DNA from: Ricordea florida
Taxonomy: Eukaryota; Cnidaria; Anthozoa; Corallimorpharia; Ricordeidae
Direction of reading: 5' to 3'
DNA: 64,000 nucleotides
Assembly: GCA_949710005.1 (NCBI GenBank)
Contig: OX453277.1
Coordinates: 5,816,024 to 5,880,023, forward strand
Position numbers and translations under genes: made by a program. Positions 55,207-64,000 of this stretch are shown here, piece after piece. Numbering within the stretch: the stretch's first letter is position 1; the number at the start of each line of letters is the position of its first letter. Under the pieces are notes generated by a model. The model worked only from the letters and a program-made list of their open reading frames with translations. It was not told the DNA's origin and did no database searches.

Positions 55207-55662
55207 TTAATGTTTTTGTTTTGTATCTTGTGTTGTGCGACACTCTGTACACTTCGACTTTATTTTATTGTGTTCGCATATGCATAACCTACAATGCCAT
55301 TTTTGTTTTCTATGAATACATATTTCAGATCCTCCACACTCTTTACATACGTTTTTCATTCGATTATGCTCACAAATACTAGTGCCTCCACCGCATTCTT
55401 TACATCGATCTTTCCTTCTATTATGAGAGCATATTTGAGATCCACCACAATCCTTACAATAATATTTATACTTTCCATGAATACAGTTATACTTTTTTTT
55501 ATCAATCTTAGGTATCGGTTCATTTGTGGGGATAGGTCTAGGTTCAGTGATGTCTATATTACCCAGAGCTTCAATGAGTTCGGCTTTTTTCATTCGATAA
55601 TATCCTTTAATACCCTGCTCTCGAGCAAGTTGTTTCAATTCCTTGACTTTGAGTTTGTCCAT
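55207..55662 (-). CDS. SAP-like plus Cys/His zinc-repeat protein
   Basis: 151 aa from ATG at 55662. First 35 residues are nearly the same as those of the polymerase (KLKVKELKQLAREQGIKGYY) because both starts lie in the TIRs. The rest is about five repeats of the form C-x-H-x(4-6)-C-x2-C (ICSHNRRKDRCKECGG; ICEHNRMKNVCKECGG), likely zinc ligands. Similar short Cys/His repeats occur in large DNA viruses. DNA binding at the element ends is an attractive inference. Confidence 0.8.
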   Translation of the reverse strand: MDKLKVKELKQLAREQGIKGYYRMKKAELIEALGNIDITEPRPIPTNEPIPKIDKKKYNCIHGKYKYYCKDCGGSQICSHNRRKDRCKECGGGTSICEHNRMKNVCKECGGSEICIHRKQKWHCRLCICEHNKIKSKCTECRTTQDTKQKH

Positions 55663-55964
55663 CAATTTTCTATTATATTATTATTTCTTTAAATCTGTTT
55701 TTTTAGAAATTCAAATTTTTTTATTTATTTTTTTATTTGGTGATACTTTATTAACCAAGAAATTAATTGATAAAATCTCTGATAAATCTCTGATAAAATC
55801 TTGATATCAAAATTAATTTCTTGGTAAAATCTCTGGATAAATCTCTGATAAATCTCTGATAAAATCTTGATATCAAAATTAATTTCTTGGTAAAATCTCT
55901 GGATAAATCTCTGATAAATCTCTGATAAAATAAAATCCGGGTATAATTACTCCAATATACTACT
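55558..55964 (-). repeat. Right terminal inverted repeat, 407 bp
   Basis: Reverse complement of the left repeat, including the 66-bp tandem repeats, promoter motif and first codons, here of the Cys/His-repeat protein. Near identity of the arms points to recent insertion or arm-to-arm conversion during replication. Confidence 0.92.
55686..55693 (-). promoter_or_regulatory. Element promoter motif before the Cys/His protein
   Basis: TTTAAAGA on the minus strand, 31 nt upstream of the ATG at 55662; mirror copy of 41826-41833. Confidence 0.5.
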
Positions 55965-55969
55965 CTTTG
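55965..55969. other. Target site duplication, right
   Basis: CTTTG immediately after the right terminus ACTACT, matching 41550-41554. Confidence 0.7.
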
Positions 55970-56168
55970 TGAAATGAGAGTATTGGAATATAACAAGACA
56001 CTTAAATGTCAGCTCTCTCGGGAAACCAATTAGTTTTGTTTTCCCTCGACTTCTGATGCTTCCCCCGACTTTGACTCGGGAAATTCCCTGGCTCTAGGAA
56101 AACAAGACAATCTGCTTGCCTCGGCAACTCCTATTAAGTGTATAATAAAAAAGAAACAGAGAACTTAC
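55970..56168. other. Host sequence right of the Polinton
   Basis: Continues the block interrupted at 41554 (paralogue of about 10314-10421), with a short unshared segment at about 56060-56155. No gene. Confidence 0.5.
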
Positions 56169-56747
56169 GTTCTTCGCTTTTCATTCGATGCAGTGCTGGA
56201 GGATTGAGCAGTCTTGAAGTTTTCACCGGGCTTGAGTTCGTAAAACTTGGGTTTGTTGGTGACAAATTCGTCTTTTTTATTCCTCGCCTCTTTTCGCTGC
56301 AGGGATATCTCTGCTCGCCATTCTGGTTCATCCTCTGAGCTTCTGGATCCTTCCTCTTCGCTTGGTCGACCTTCTCGCTCCTGCAAACAAAAACAACACA
56401 CAAATCCTCTAGTAAGCTACCCATCTCTATCATAAGACACTTAATAAGCCATCCTCCCCTAAAGAAGTGTCTTGGGATCCACGCTCTCGCATTAGGGTTG
56501 GCAGGATAGAAACCGTTTTGAGCGAGCTTCATCACCAACAGTAAGAAACTCCAAAGTAAATGCCATAAATCCTCTCTTAAGTCACCCCACCAAGAAAAAA
56601 CAAGCTTTCCCCACCTCCCTCAAATGGGCCAACCCCAAAAAGAAGAAATCTATTAAACCACCACCCTCCCTCCCCTGAAGGGAAAAAAATGTCATGTATC
56701 ATTCAATCAGATCGACAAGATGATTGCAATTGTTAAATGTTACTTAA

Positions 56748-56865
56748 GTGCATTGTTGAGTTATATAAGCACGTGGGAAATTTTTAATAACACTTGAGAA
56801 GTGCTTCTCGCACTTCTCGAGTGTTCTTAGAAATACCCAAGTGCTTATATAACTCAACAATGCAC
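56748..56865. mobile_element. Palindromic MITE-like hairpin, copy 2
   Basis: Paralogue of 10978-11095 with the same outer and inner inverted repeats. Confidence 0.6.
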
Positions 56866-57539
56866 GAGAAACAAGTTTTTTTAATTCCTTTTATAAAATG
56901 CCCAATTAACAAACGCTTGTTTTGCCAAAGCAGTAGAGAGTGTGTGCAAGAGAATCGAAACCCGCTAGATTTATAACGTTCATATTCTTGGCGATCAACA
57001 AAATGGGAAGTCGTTCTGCGAAATGGTTTCGAGCTTGCACAAGAAGATTTGTGAGTGACGTAGCATGCGTGCATATGTTGCACTATAATGCACGCACGTG
57101 ACGTAGGCCGCGTGCTTTATGTTATAATGCATTCATCTTGACCAATCAGAGAATGCGATATATCTATTCCATTTTATCATGAGATTTAAAAAGCTGTATA
57201 TAATCTGAGATTACTCGATGAACTTGAGCCCTTGTAGAGTGATATATTGTGTCACTAGTAGAAATTAAACCATTACAAGTGCATGCACAAACCGTTAAGC
57301 GAATGGTACAAGGTTGAGCACTGCCACTTCTGTTCAACGACAGTTGAACAGTGTATTATGTGATGCTGAATGTTGAAAATAGACCTTTCAACATGTTGAA
57401 CGTTGTTGAATGTTGTTGAACGGAATAAAGCTCGGCTCTATTCCGTTCAGCCTGTTGCCGCTTGGTGAACGACATCAACCAATCGCTTTTTAGTACGGTG
57501 TCACGTGCTTTCCTGAAGGTTTCAAAATGGCCGCAGAAA

Positions 57540-57764
57540 AAAAAACAGACGACGGAGTTAACAAGTGAGCTCATCAGTCTGTATGAAAAATGTCCTCGCT
57601 GTATGATATTCGTACGAAACACTAAGAACAGAGACGTAAGAGACAAAGCTACAGCAGAGAATGAACTCCTTCAAAGATGTAATATCCATACAGAGAAAAT
57701 TCCGGTGACTGGAGAGGTCGAGGTTTCCGAGTTCCGCCAACAGTGTGTAATATGTAGTGTGTAA
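57540..57764 (+). pseudogene. Possible MADF/Myb-like domain remnant, copy 2
   Basis: Open frame with TELTSELISLYEKCPR, then KNRDVRDKATAENELLQ, resembling the first helices of a MADF domain (I recall L-I-x-L-Y-x-x-x-P, then K-x-R-x-x-R-x-x-A). The nearest ATG (57526) is in another frame. Likely a transposon fragment in a NOL10 intron. Confidence 0.35.
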
Positions 57765-57789
57765 TATGCCCGAAAAGACTGAGTTGTGT

Positions 57790-57822
57790 TTTTTTAGCCA
57801 TTCTCCGAGAATGGCTAAAAAA
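57790..57822. repeat. Perfect hairpin with T and A flanks, copy 2
   Basis: Same AGCCATTCTC-C-GAGAATGGCT palindrome as 11984-12016. Confidence 0.55.
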
Positions 57823-58359
57823 TAGAACGTAATTCGGGATATAAAAAAAAAATAGAACGTCGCCTCCCGTTAATAAGTTACCCCAAAGACAAGTTGAATA
57901 AATAAGCCAACCAGGTGGCTTACTAGGGAATTAAGTTGAATGTTTGAAGTTAGCTGACTCAGCAGAAAAATTCATTTAAGAATATGTTTATGCATAAAAT
58001 AACGACACCAGAAAATTCGTTTTCTGCGTGTGATTAACTCAAAACAATTCAGCTCAATCTCGTCAAACTGCTCCAACATCTGTTGCTTTTTCTTCTGTCG
58101 TTTGATTCTTTCTTTTTCGTGTTTGGACACAACCGGGTGAAGAAGTTTATATTCCTGAAACAACAACACGAAATAATCCCAGTCTTAAGTGAAGAACAAC
58201 AACAACAATAATAATAATAATATAATAAAAATACAAATAATACTAATAATGACAATGATAATGATAACATTCGCTCTATTGAAGTGTCGATGTATTTAAA
58301 GCTGCTGTGCTAATTGCAGGCACAGTAAATAACTAAACACACATTGCAAATACAACACA

Positions 58360-58500
58360 GAATCCTAAATGGTGGGAGGCGAGCCGTTTCGCTATTCTGA
58401 AGCGTGGTCCAGGATTCGAAATTCTGGATGACCGTGTGTCAAATCCAGCTCGTGACCAGGAAGGGAGATGAACCACTCGGCCAAAACGCCTGCTTTTTCC
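58360..58500 (-). repeat. tRNA(Leu/Ser)-like SINE head, copy 2
   Basis: Paralogue of 12490-12640, with GCGTTTTGGCCGAGTGGTT on the minus strand. Confidence 0.45.
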
Positions 58501-61254
58501 GTAATTCAATGTTATCGTTTCCTTGACACTTTTTTTCGTATATAATGCACATTGCTCGTACATATCTATTGACTTTCAATACAATTTAGATTTTTTAATT
58601 CTGATTTAACATAAGGCGTAAAACCAATGAGAACATGACTCGCAGAGCTAAATCGTTATTATGTTTTATCATTCTTGTTATTATATATTAACAATTATTC
58701 TCTGAGGTGAATAGTGGCAAAATATTGGCGAAAATAATTGTTTTGGTTTATATGAAGCAAACTCAGTCACATATCCCTGTAATAGCTGTAAAGCGAGAAC
58801 TGGCGCCGGTCATTTTTTTTTTTTGCACAAAGATTTCCCAGAAGCATCGGCACCAGTCACCTCCTGCGCTGACTATCCCGAGATGGTGAGCCAATCAGAT
58901 TGCGCAAAATGCCAAGGTTGCTGAGTTGGCACATGTATATACTAATCATTATCATTAATATTAATATTATCATTAATGTTGTCTCTTACTATTATCATTA
59001 TCATTGTTATTGCTACAGTTAGTGCATCAGTTTAAGCAAAAATCCCGTGGTTCCAGTCCCTACCTGACTTTCTTCGTCCACTTGGAAGTCTGGGTTGGAG
59101 AACATCGCTGCAAATCTGTCATCTTCCAGAGGATTGGTGATATCAACAGCCTGGAAATCGCATTCAAATCATAGTGACCTCTCACTTTCACAGTAATAAG
59201 GAATTGAGAAATCACGCCAGAAAATAGGGCGTAGAATTCAACTCTCTCTCAGCGAAACTGAAGTGCTTGTTAAACAGGTTTAAACTTGTTTTCATGCTTG
59301 TTTACATTATTTAACTCGTTTCAATGCTCGTTCAAGAGGTTTTCAGCTAGCTTTTATGCTTGTTCGACAGGTTTTAAACTCGTTTTCATGCTTATTTTAC
59401 AGTTTTTTTTACTTACATCAGTAGCCATTTTCTTTACGTCGCTTTTCTCGTCAATTAACTTCTCGGCTAAATTTCTGTTCACCTTAGGAAGTTTCTGGCG
59501 AGAGAAAATGCTAGTTACCACTTTCAATTTCATCACTGGACGTACTGGCAGCTTTTAACTGGAAACTACTAGACATAGTTTGATGCCATATGTACACTGG
59601 CTAAGTAAATGAAAGTAACTTAAAAGTTACTATTAACCCACTAGACGTTTCAACACTGCTGTCTAGTAGCACGTTCAGAGGGGAATTTCTGTCACAGACA
59701 TTAAAGAACACAGTCAGGACGGACGCTTCAGATGGTACTCCAGGTGAAAGAGCAGCGAGCCAAATAAACCGTCGCTCCACTGAATCTGAAGCTGTCCACG
59801 GATCGTCCTCTTCAGATGTGTATAAGACAATTTGTCTGAAGAAATGGCTGCAGCATGTTCAGGTTTGTTTGTTATCATCAGTGCTAAGAAACGTTTATTT
59901 ATTTATCTCTTAAGAGATGAAGTGAGCTTCTGCGGTTAGACCTTGGTAAGGTATTATACGAAGTGCTGTATTTTGACTAAATTAAGATAAATCGGCCGCT
60001 GATTATACTACTCAGTTACTATTTACTTGTTGATTTCAAAATTACACTTGTAAGCCGAACTTGGAGTAGTGTGCAAGGAGTTAGTTTCTAAATCAACTGG
60101 TGCTGTATCTGCTGTATTGGAAAGGATATCGAAACCCACAAAATCTGGTTTAATAAAGTAAGTCTATATCGCAGCAGGATTAAAGTATTGCTATTAGATG
60201 TTTCGAGCGTTAGCCTTTTGCGACAAGAACTGATTTAACGAGGAAAAGTAAGAGCCGAGATTGTTTTAGCATTTTCTTGTCATTTGCAGATCATGAAAAC
60301 AAGAAATCAGACGGTGACACCAACGTGTGTTAGAGGTTTGTAAACCACGGTGGTCGAGATGCAATGTAGACTGCGGTTTTGTTAAGCTCGGTCTAAACTT
60401 TGCTTTCATGGGCGGCCCTTAATGCCCCTCACGTTTAAAAGAGCACTTCAAACAAGTTCTTTCGTATCCCAAAATATATCAATACTTCGGTCTCCATTTT
60501 CCACAAGTCAAGTTAGTTTTCTAGAAACAAAGTGCATCACGCAGAAATAGTCCATAGGTTAAACCTGGTTATTATTTCCAAATGAAATTATGTACTTTGC
60601 GAAGTGTACCAAATCTGGATGTCAAGTGCCGTCGTAATGTGCAAGGCCATTTTTCCTTGGAGCTGAACCTTGCACCAAGGTTAATCAAGGAGATAAAGGA
60701 GCAAAGATGAGGCCCCCATCATACCTTCAGTGTCTTTCAGTGCACTGTGTCATTTTAGGGGGGAAGGGCAGTGGGTTGGGCTCCATCTAATGCAACTGAT
60801 GATTGTCAAGGGCCTCAACCACACCTCCCCCCACCATCTCCCTTTTCCCCAGAGAGACCAGGTCTTTGGAAAATTTAGGGAATCAGCTGTCTTCATTTTT
60901 TATTGATTAATCTCGCAGGTCCTCCGGGCCCTCCTGGAAAAAGAGGCCATCGTGGGCGCACTGGCTCAGCAGGGCCACCTGGTAAAAGAGGGCCCCGAGG
61001 CCCCCGAGGCCCACCTGGTAAAGGCCCTGGAGTCAATGAGACCTACATCAAAGAATTTGTGAAGAGAATATCGCCTCAGACTCAAACCGAACCAGGAAAG
61101 TTCTGTGAGTGGAATATTCCCATATCCTTGCATACTATGTGCTCTAAAACCTCTGGTCAGTGATGTCAATGCAAGTAAAGCTAACACGTTTTTCATTAAT
61201 TTAACTTGAATTACACGGTCCACTCGTGGGGAGGAAGCCAGGTTGTACTAAATG

Positions 61255-61460
61255 CCAGACATAACTAATCGATGATTAATAACATCAGTTGGTTATCAAT
61301 GAGTAATAGATGGCTAATCAGTTTATTATTCATTGATTATTGGCGATGATTAATGAGTAATCGATTAGTAATCGAAGACATTGTGGCCTATCGATTACTC
61401 ATTGATGTAATTGATTACCTATTGATGCTATTGATGACCCATCGATAACTCATAGACTCT
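61255..61460. repeat. ATCGATTA-rich palindromic segment
   Basis: Dense in ATCGATTA / TAATCGAT and TGATTA words, with a hairpin at about 61350-61404 (AATGAGTAATCGAT / ATCGATTACTCATT). Lies in the collagen-Ig1 intron of copy D where copy C has other sequence, so probably a MITE-like insertion. Confidence 0.5.
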
Positions 61461-62337
61461 TATACTGCGCACGAAAGACACATTTCTTGCTTCCTCGTAC
61501 AATTTTTTTCGTTTGTGATTCTTTTATAACTGCCGTTGATGTTGACGAAATTACGCCTTCACAAAAGGTCAAATAACCTTCCGGCATGTCGAGCCGTGAA
61601 GTGATAATCACAAATACAGATGATTCTTAATTGTGTAATTTCGCTTTACCCAACTCTTTAATTAATAACAGAACAGCTGAACAGGAACCAACCAGTCAAT
61701 ATTTGTTGTATCTCAAATAAACATCAGTCTTTGGCTCAAATTAGCAGCATTCAACAGTACAATGAAAATTGTCCATTACAATGGAAGAACTCGCTCCAAG
61801 AGCCCTTTGATTATTTATATATAACAGCAGCAGATTTCAATACTTAATTTTTTTCTTTTTGTTTTAGCTGCTCCTCGATTCACAAGCAAACATCCTTCAT
61901 TGTTAACTGTCAGAGTCGGTGGTAACATTTCTATTAACATCAAAACACGTGGGTTTCCAGAGCCACATATTACGTGGTGGAAACCTAGTAATAACCATGG
62001 CAACCACAGTCAACGGTACAAACCAGTTGGTGGGAGACTGGAGATCACTGATGCACGCTATGAAGATAAGGGCGTGTATACATGTCGAGCAGAAAATGTG
62101 TTTGGAAATGTAACAAAAAGCATAGAACTGGTGGTCATTGGTGAGCACTATTATTTCTTTGTCCTTTAATCAACATTTAAACTAGTTGTAGGTCCAGTTT
62201 TTATCTCGGTACACTATATGAGCAGTTGTGGTTGAACTGGAACCTTGCAACTTGAGTACTATCTTTTGTCTAGCAAGAGTCCATAGTCTCTTGTAGGAGG
62301 GTACATTACGCCATGTTCACAAGTTAGGCTACTTTTA

Positions 62338-63038
62338 GGCCCTGTCCACACGTATCCGGATATTTTTGAAAACGGAGATTTTTTTCTCCGTTTTCAAAAA
62401 AATACGCGTCCACACGTAGCGTTTTCAAATCGTATTCGCCCGTCCACACGAATACGCTAAAGCCACGTAAATACGCTAGCTCTCTCTATTGAGTTTGCGC
62501 TGTAACCAATAGTAACCTGCTTTATCTGCTTGAAACTGTTTCAAAATGTCGTCAAAGTCTGGTCAAAAAGCCACCAAATCAAAATCAAAGGCAAGGGGAA
62601 CTGTAGTCGCTAAAAGTGATAATTCTCCTATACTAATTTACTATTCTAGGGTAGTAGGTTGTAGGCGAATCGACTTCAGTGTAGGCGAAACGTCTCAGAA
62701 CGTGTAGGCGAATCGATTCAAGTGCAGAGGAATCGACTTGCAGGTGAATCATCCTGTAGGCGAAACGACCGACATCCCGCCATATTGGTTTTAAAAATGC
62801 AAACTTTGTGCGGGAAGGACTGGATCGTAAGTATGACGTCATCGTATTCGAAAACCTCCGTTTCGCCCGTCCACACAAATACGATAAATCTCCGTTTTCA
62901 AAAATCTCCACTCTGGAGAGCGTTTTCGAAAACCTCCGTTTTCAGTGATCGAAAACGCCGTATACGTGTGGACGGAAGGCTAAAACGGAGAAAAAAGTCT
63001 CCGTTTTCGAAAATATCCGGATACGTGTGGACGGGGCC
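62338..63038. mobile_element. 701-bp Harbinger-type MITE with TTA duplication
   Basis: Ends GGCCCTGTCCACACGTATCC and GGATACGTGTGGACGGGGCC are inverted, with subterminal repeats (GAAAACGGAG / CTCCGTTTTC, CGTCCACAC) in both arms. Flanked by TTA at 62335-62337 and 63039-63041. It contains a short ATG frame at 62547 (MSSKSGQKATKSKSK), perhaps the relic of an autonomous parent, and internal GTAGGCGAA repeats. Absent from copies A and C. Confidence 0.8.
62655..62772. repeat. GTAGGCGAATCGAC-like tandem repeats inside the MITE
   Basis: About five imperfect repeats of GTAGGCGAA(T/A)CGA in roughly 115 bp, unlike the rest of the MITE. Confidence 0.55.
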
Positions 63039-64000
63039 TTAGAATCCCTAGTAACCAAGTGCAGCCCACATTGATAGCGCATTCAAGAAATACTGGTGTT
63101 AATTCAGAAATGGTGTTTTATGTTTAATAATATGTATTAAGAGGGCTCAGGTTTTCAGATAACTAGAACTGCCATGCATAACTCAGAAAAAGATCAAGTA
63201 CACAATCAGTTACCGTTCACGCTCCTGAATTATCAAATATATTTAAAAAAAAGTGTTTGTTCTCTCTATACCCTAATCCAATCCAAAGCCTGCCTTTTTT
63301 TCGGAAAACAAACAATATACAATAATTTGTTTCTATTTTACTCGCTGATAATGACTTATTTGTAGTGTTATAGCAATTATTAGGTATTTCTGACTATTAA
63401 GACCTTCATAATTATGTCACGAAAATATTGTGGTGAATTCTAAATCGTGGTAAGTCGTGGTCACACGTAGTCATTCGTGGTCATCCGTGGGTACTTGGAC
63501 ACCCTAGCGATTCCACGCAACCTACAAGTTACTCATTGGACTGGTTTCCTCTTAAATCATTGACACAGGTTCTCCAAGATTCAAAACTTTACCACCCGGT
63601 GAGGTTAAAGGTTATCTCAACAAAACCACAAAGTTGCCATTTGACGTCATAGGTCACCCTACCCCCGTGGTCAAATGGAGCAGATCTCCACAAGCACTCC
63701 TCCCTCGGGGTCGTACGTCATTCACAAGTGATGGTCTTTATATAAACAATACTCAAAACGAAGATAAAGGGCTGTACATTTGTCGAGCATCCAACAAGTA
63801 TGGTTCAATCATTCATGGAATCTTTCTTAAAGTAGAGACAATAGGTGGGTCCTTACAATATTCATCTTTTCTAACAAGTTATTTCAGAACTTATTTCCTC
63901 CGGTTTCTCTCACTTCTCATTTAAACCTTTACTGTACTTTTCTCTGTTTACCTGGCTTAATAAATTTGCAACTTTTGCTTTTCAGAGAAGCCCTTTATTG

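Larger units (their letters stand above)
41555..55964. mobile_element. Polinton/Maverick (adintovirus-like) element, 14.4 kb
   Basis: Bounded by inverted repeats starting AGTAGTATATTGGAGTAATT and flanked by CTTTG on both sides (41550-41554 and 55965-55969). It carries the diagnostic Polinton set: protein-primed family B polymerase, retroviral-type integrase, A32-like packaging ATPase and a major-capsid-like gene. Accessory proteins are also encoded. The paralogous host block at about 10300-10320 runs through without an insert, giving the empty site. The polymerase is on plus, the integrase on minus, and the capsid/ATPase/accessory series on plus, with the Cys/His protein on minus at the right end, so both end genes point inward. 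I found no Ulp1-type maturation protease. Large self-replicating DNA transposons of this kind are thought to alternate with a viral stage. Confidence 0.92.
56169..59494 (-). pseudogene. NOL10: NOL10-like segment copy 2, four 3' exons, splice donor lost
   Basis: Exons in transcript order: 59494-59417 (KLPKVNRNLAEKL), 59150-59064 (DDRFAAMFSNPDFQ), 58154-58053 (EYKLLHPVVSKHEKER) and 56380-56169 (EREGRPSEEEGS..KFYELKPGENF). The 58154-58053 exon is an intact 102-bp phase 0-0 exon, but its donor reads GAG|CTGAAT instead of GAG|GTAAAT in copy 1. The 56380-56169 exon is 23 bp longer than its paralogue, changing the end frame. Upstream exons are replaced by receptor copy D at the junction 59667/59668. 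A truncated duplicate; normal product unlikely. Confidence 0.75.
59668..64000 (+). pseudogene. Receptor-like gene copy D, start and TM missing, continues past window
   Basis: Exons: 59668-59862 (3' part of exon 1), 60290-60335, 60919-61104 (collagen), 61868-62140 (Ig1), 63569-63844 (Ig2), 63986->64000 (Ig3). Phases agree with copy C. Exon 1 begins abruptly at [11 protein letters not shown] where NOL10 intron sequence ends, so ATG and membrane segment are gone. In Ig2 the first disulfide Cys is Phe (LPFDVIG where A and C have LPCD), while the second (YICRAS) remains. Ig1 differs from C at many residues (WWKPSNN versus WSIPSNS). Without a start it is either a pseudogene or fused to another promoter; the collagen and Ig frames are still open. 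Confidence 0.7.

Overview
The window looks like nuclear DNA of an anthozoan cnidarian, most likely a stony coral. It has intron-rich genes, tRNA-derived SINEs, MITEs, a Crypton relic, minisatellites and an expanded family of D8C-domain receptors. Outside one large mobile element the coding DNA is exons with GT..AG boundaries, so most long ORFs there are not genes.

Host layout. Four tandem plus-strand copies of one receptor-like gene are present. Copy A (1-5761) enters the window inside an Ig exon. Copy B (17591-23335) is diverged and lacks visible 5' exons. Copy C (23848-34148) appears complete. Copy D (59668 to the right edge) has lost its start. Copy C shows the full design: short cytoplasmic N-terminus, one membrane segment (type II), collagen Gly-X-Y stretch, three I-set Ig domains, a Sushi/CCP module and a C-terminal D8C (uromodulin/OIT3-type) domain. 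Minus-strand exons of NOL10, a WD-repeat nucleolar protein of ribosome biogenesis, lie between copies (10422-17089 and 56169-59494). The block 1-13749 is paralogous to about 26679-59667, so receptor, spacer, 67-bp minisatellite and NOL10 3' exons were duplicated together. The junction at 59667/59668 fuses a NOL10 intron to the middle of receptor exon 1. The minisatellite is about 5 units in one block and about 45 in the other.

Mobile element. 41555-55964 (14.4 kb) is a Polinton/Maverick (adintovirus-like) element inserted in the second block; the first block keeps the empty site near 10309. It has 407-bp terminal inverted repeats (one mismatch seen), a 5-bp target duplication, a protein-primed family B polymerase, a retroviral-type integrase, a major-capsid-like gene with two frameshifts, an A32-like packaging ATPase, and a run of small coiled-coil/membrane proteins, plus a jelly-roll-like protein, a glycine-rich membrane protein, a 516-aa protein and a Cys/His-repeat protein, mostly of unknown function. 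The TIRs extend into the first 35 codons of the two outermost genes, so both proteins share one SAP-like N-terminal domain. Almost every element gene has a TTTAAAGAT-like motif about 30 nt before its start codon, which I read as the element's own promoter. Polymerase, integrase and ATPase frames are intact; the capsid-like gene and several accessory genes carry lesions.

Remaining sequence is introns, SINE relics, palindromic MITEs, two MITEs flanked by TTA, a decayed Crypton recombinase split by a SINE in a copy-C intron, and simple repeats.
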